DNA from: Kiritimatiellaeota bacterium B1221
GTDB lineage: Bacteria; Verrucomicrobiota; Kiritimatiellia; SS1-B-03-39; UBA6053
Direction: 5' to 3'
Assembly: GCA_029269125.1 (NCBI GenBank)
Contig: JARHXX010000014.1
Span: 16,269-80,268 of the forward strand
Length of the DNA: 64,000 bases
Made by a program: the position numbers and the translations under genes. Below are positions 63,806 to 64,000 of this stretch, piece after piece. The number at the start of each line of letters is the position of its first letter. Position 1 is the stretch's first letter. A model generated the notes under the pieces. That model searched no databases, was not told the origin of the DNA, and worked only from the letters and a program-made list of their open reading frames with translations.

Positions 63806-64000
63806 CCCACAACCGCCTCCGGAGGAGGCAAGGGGCATAGCCGTCAAACGATGAAAGATCGGACCATATCAGAAACCCACAACCGTCTCCGGAGGTGGCA
63901 AGGCACATAGCCGTCAAACGATGAAACATCGGACCATATCGGAAACCCACAACCGCCTCCGGAGGAGGCAAGGGGCATAGCCGTCAAACGATGAAACATC
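63806..64000. repeat. 70-bp tandem repeat array, continues beyond window
   Basis: Three units begin at 63806, 63876 and 63946; the last is cut by the window end. Units 1 and 3 are closer to each other than to 2. Each holds a hairpin (GCCTCC-GGA-GGAGGC) and the block AGCCGTCAAACGATGAAA-ATCGGACCATATC. The period is not a multiple of three, so it is not coding. It is not CRISPR-like: there is no unique spacer of constant length. Confidence 0.85.

Noticed and set aside
63762..63971. 69-codon minus-strand frame in the tandem repeats
   Set aside because: The 70-base period shifts the frame between units, and no start or ribosome site is present.
63806..64000. CRISPR array
   Set aside because: Unit is 70 bp with no unique spacer pattern; the units are fully repeated.

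Overview
The window is chromosomal DNA, roughly half GC, from a Gram-negative-type bacterium that most resembles the Verrucomicrobiota (Opitutae/Kiritimatiellae side). The lineage call is an inference from gene content. Three proteins carry PEP-CTERM sorting tails. Two secreted proteins carry an SHD1-like N-terminal domain. A pseudopilin-like secreted protein sits beside a sialate-type esterase. There is one ExbB with three ExbD paralogues and TPR proteins, and an outer-membrane TonB-dependent receptor. Many genes lack a clear Shine-Dalgarno sequence. Window-wide synteny looks like ordinary chromosome; no phage, integrase, transposase or CRISPR array is visible.

Layout. 229-7532: a five-gene peptide-type ABC importer operon (binding protein, two permeases, two ATPases) preceded by a perfect inverted repeat; the binding protein contains a duplicated insert. 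7734-14287: a small lipoprotein, a giant membrane protein fusing a GT-C-like half to a DUF2298 'YYY' half, and a tandem pair of SHD1 paralogues. 14456-21655: a signalling island. A receiver protein, an HPt-REC-SpoIIE phosphatase-ATPase fusion and a STAS protein are read rightward; a convergent operon encodes two membrane proteins and a GAF/HisKA/triple-REC hybrid kinase. 21682-26125: M28 peptidase, class II aldolase, a PEP-CTERM protein and a 2-Cys peroxiredoxin, the last three each with a clear terminator. 26174-28439: a divergent AraC regulator / GH4 glycosidase pair sharing an 11-bp repeat over both start codons. 28681-31967: an OFA-type MFS carrier, a TauE/SafE protein and an M20 peptidase. 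32129-38129: a Ton/Tol-like motor operon with large TPR proteins. 38207-45166: Tat-exported Mn-type superoxide dismutase, class IV aminotransferase, tRNA-Glu, HldD and the tig-clpP-clpX operon. 45653-50271: lipoprotein, an isopropylmalate-dehydrogenase-like enzyme, and birA divergent from a TonB-dependent receptor with a textbook BirA operator between them. 50588-56978: pseudopilin-like protein, sialate-type esterase, an oxidoreductase/hydrolase operon and two tandem PEP-CTERM proteins; a nearly identical palindrome lies in the promoters at both ends of this block. 57312-63666: YdeI-type protein, two secreted unknowns, Na/Ca antiporter, SpoU methyltransferase, SerA and an EF-hand protein. The right edge is a 70-bp tandem repeat that runs out of the window.

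How the parts fit together. The most informative regulatory signal is the BirA operator, which makes the adjacent receptor a candidate biotin-responsive outer-membrane importer; the ExbB/ExbD motor in the same window is a possible energy source. The signalling island reads as a partner-switching module whose phosphatase and anti-sigma-type kinase are in one polypeptide that also has an HPt domain, next to a hybrid kinase that could feed phosphate to it. The 50-57 kb block looks like a secreted carbohydrate-related locus under one palindrome-binding regulator that is not itself in the window.
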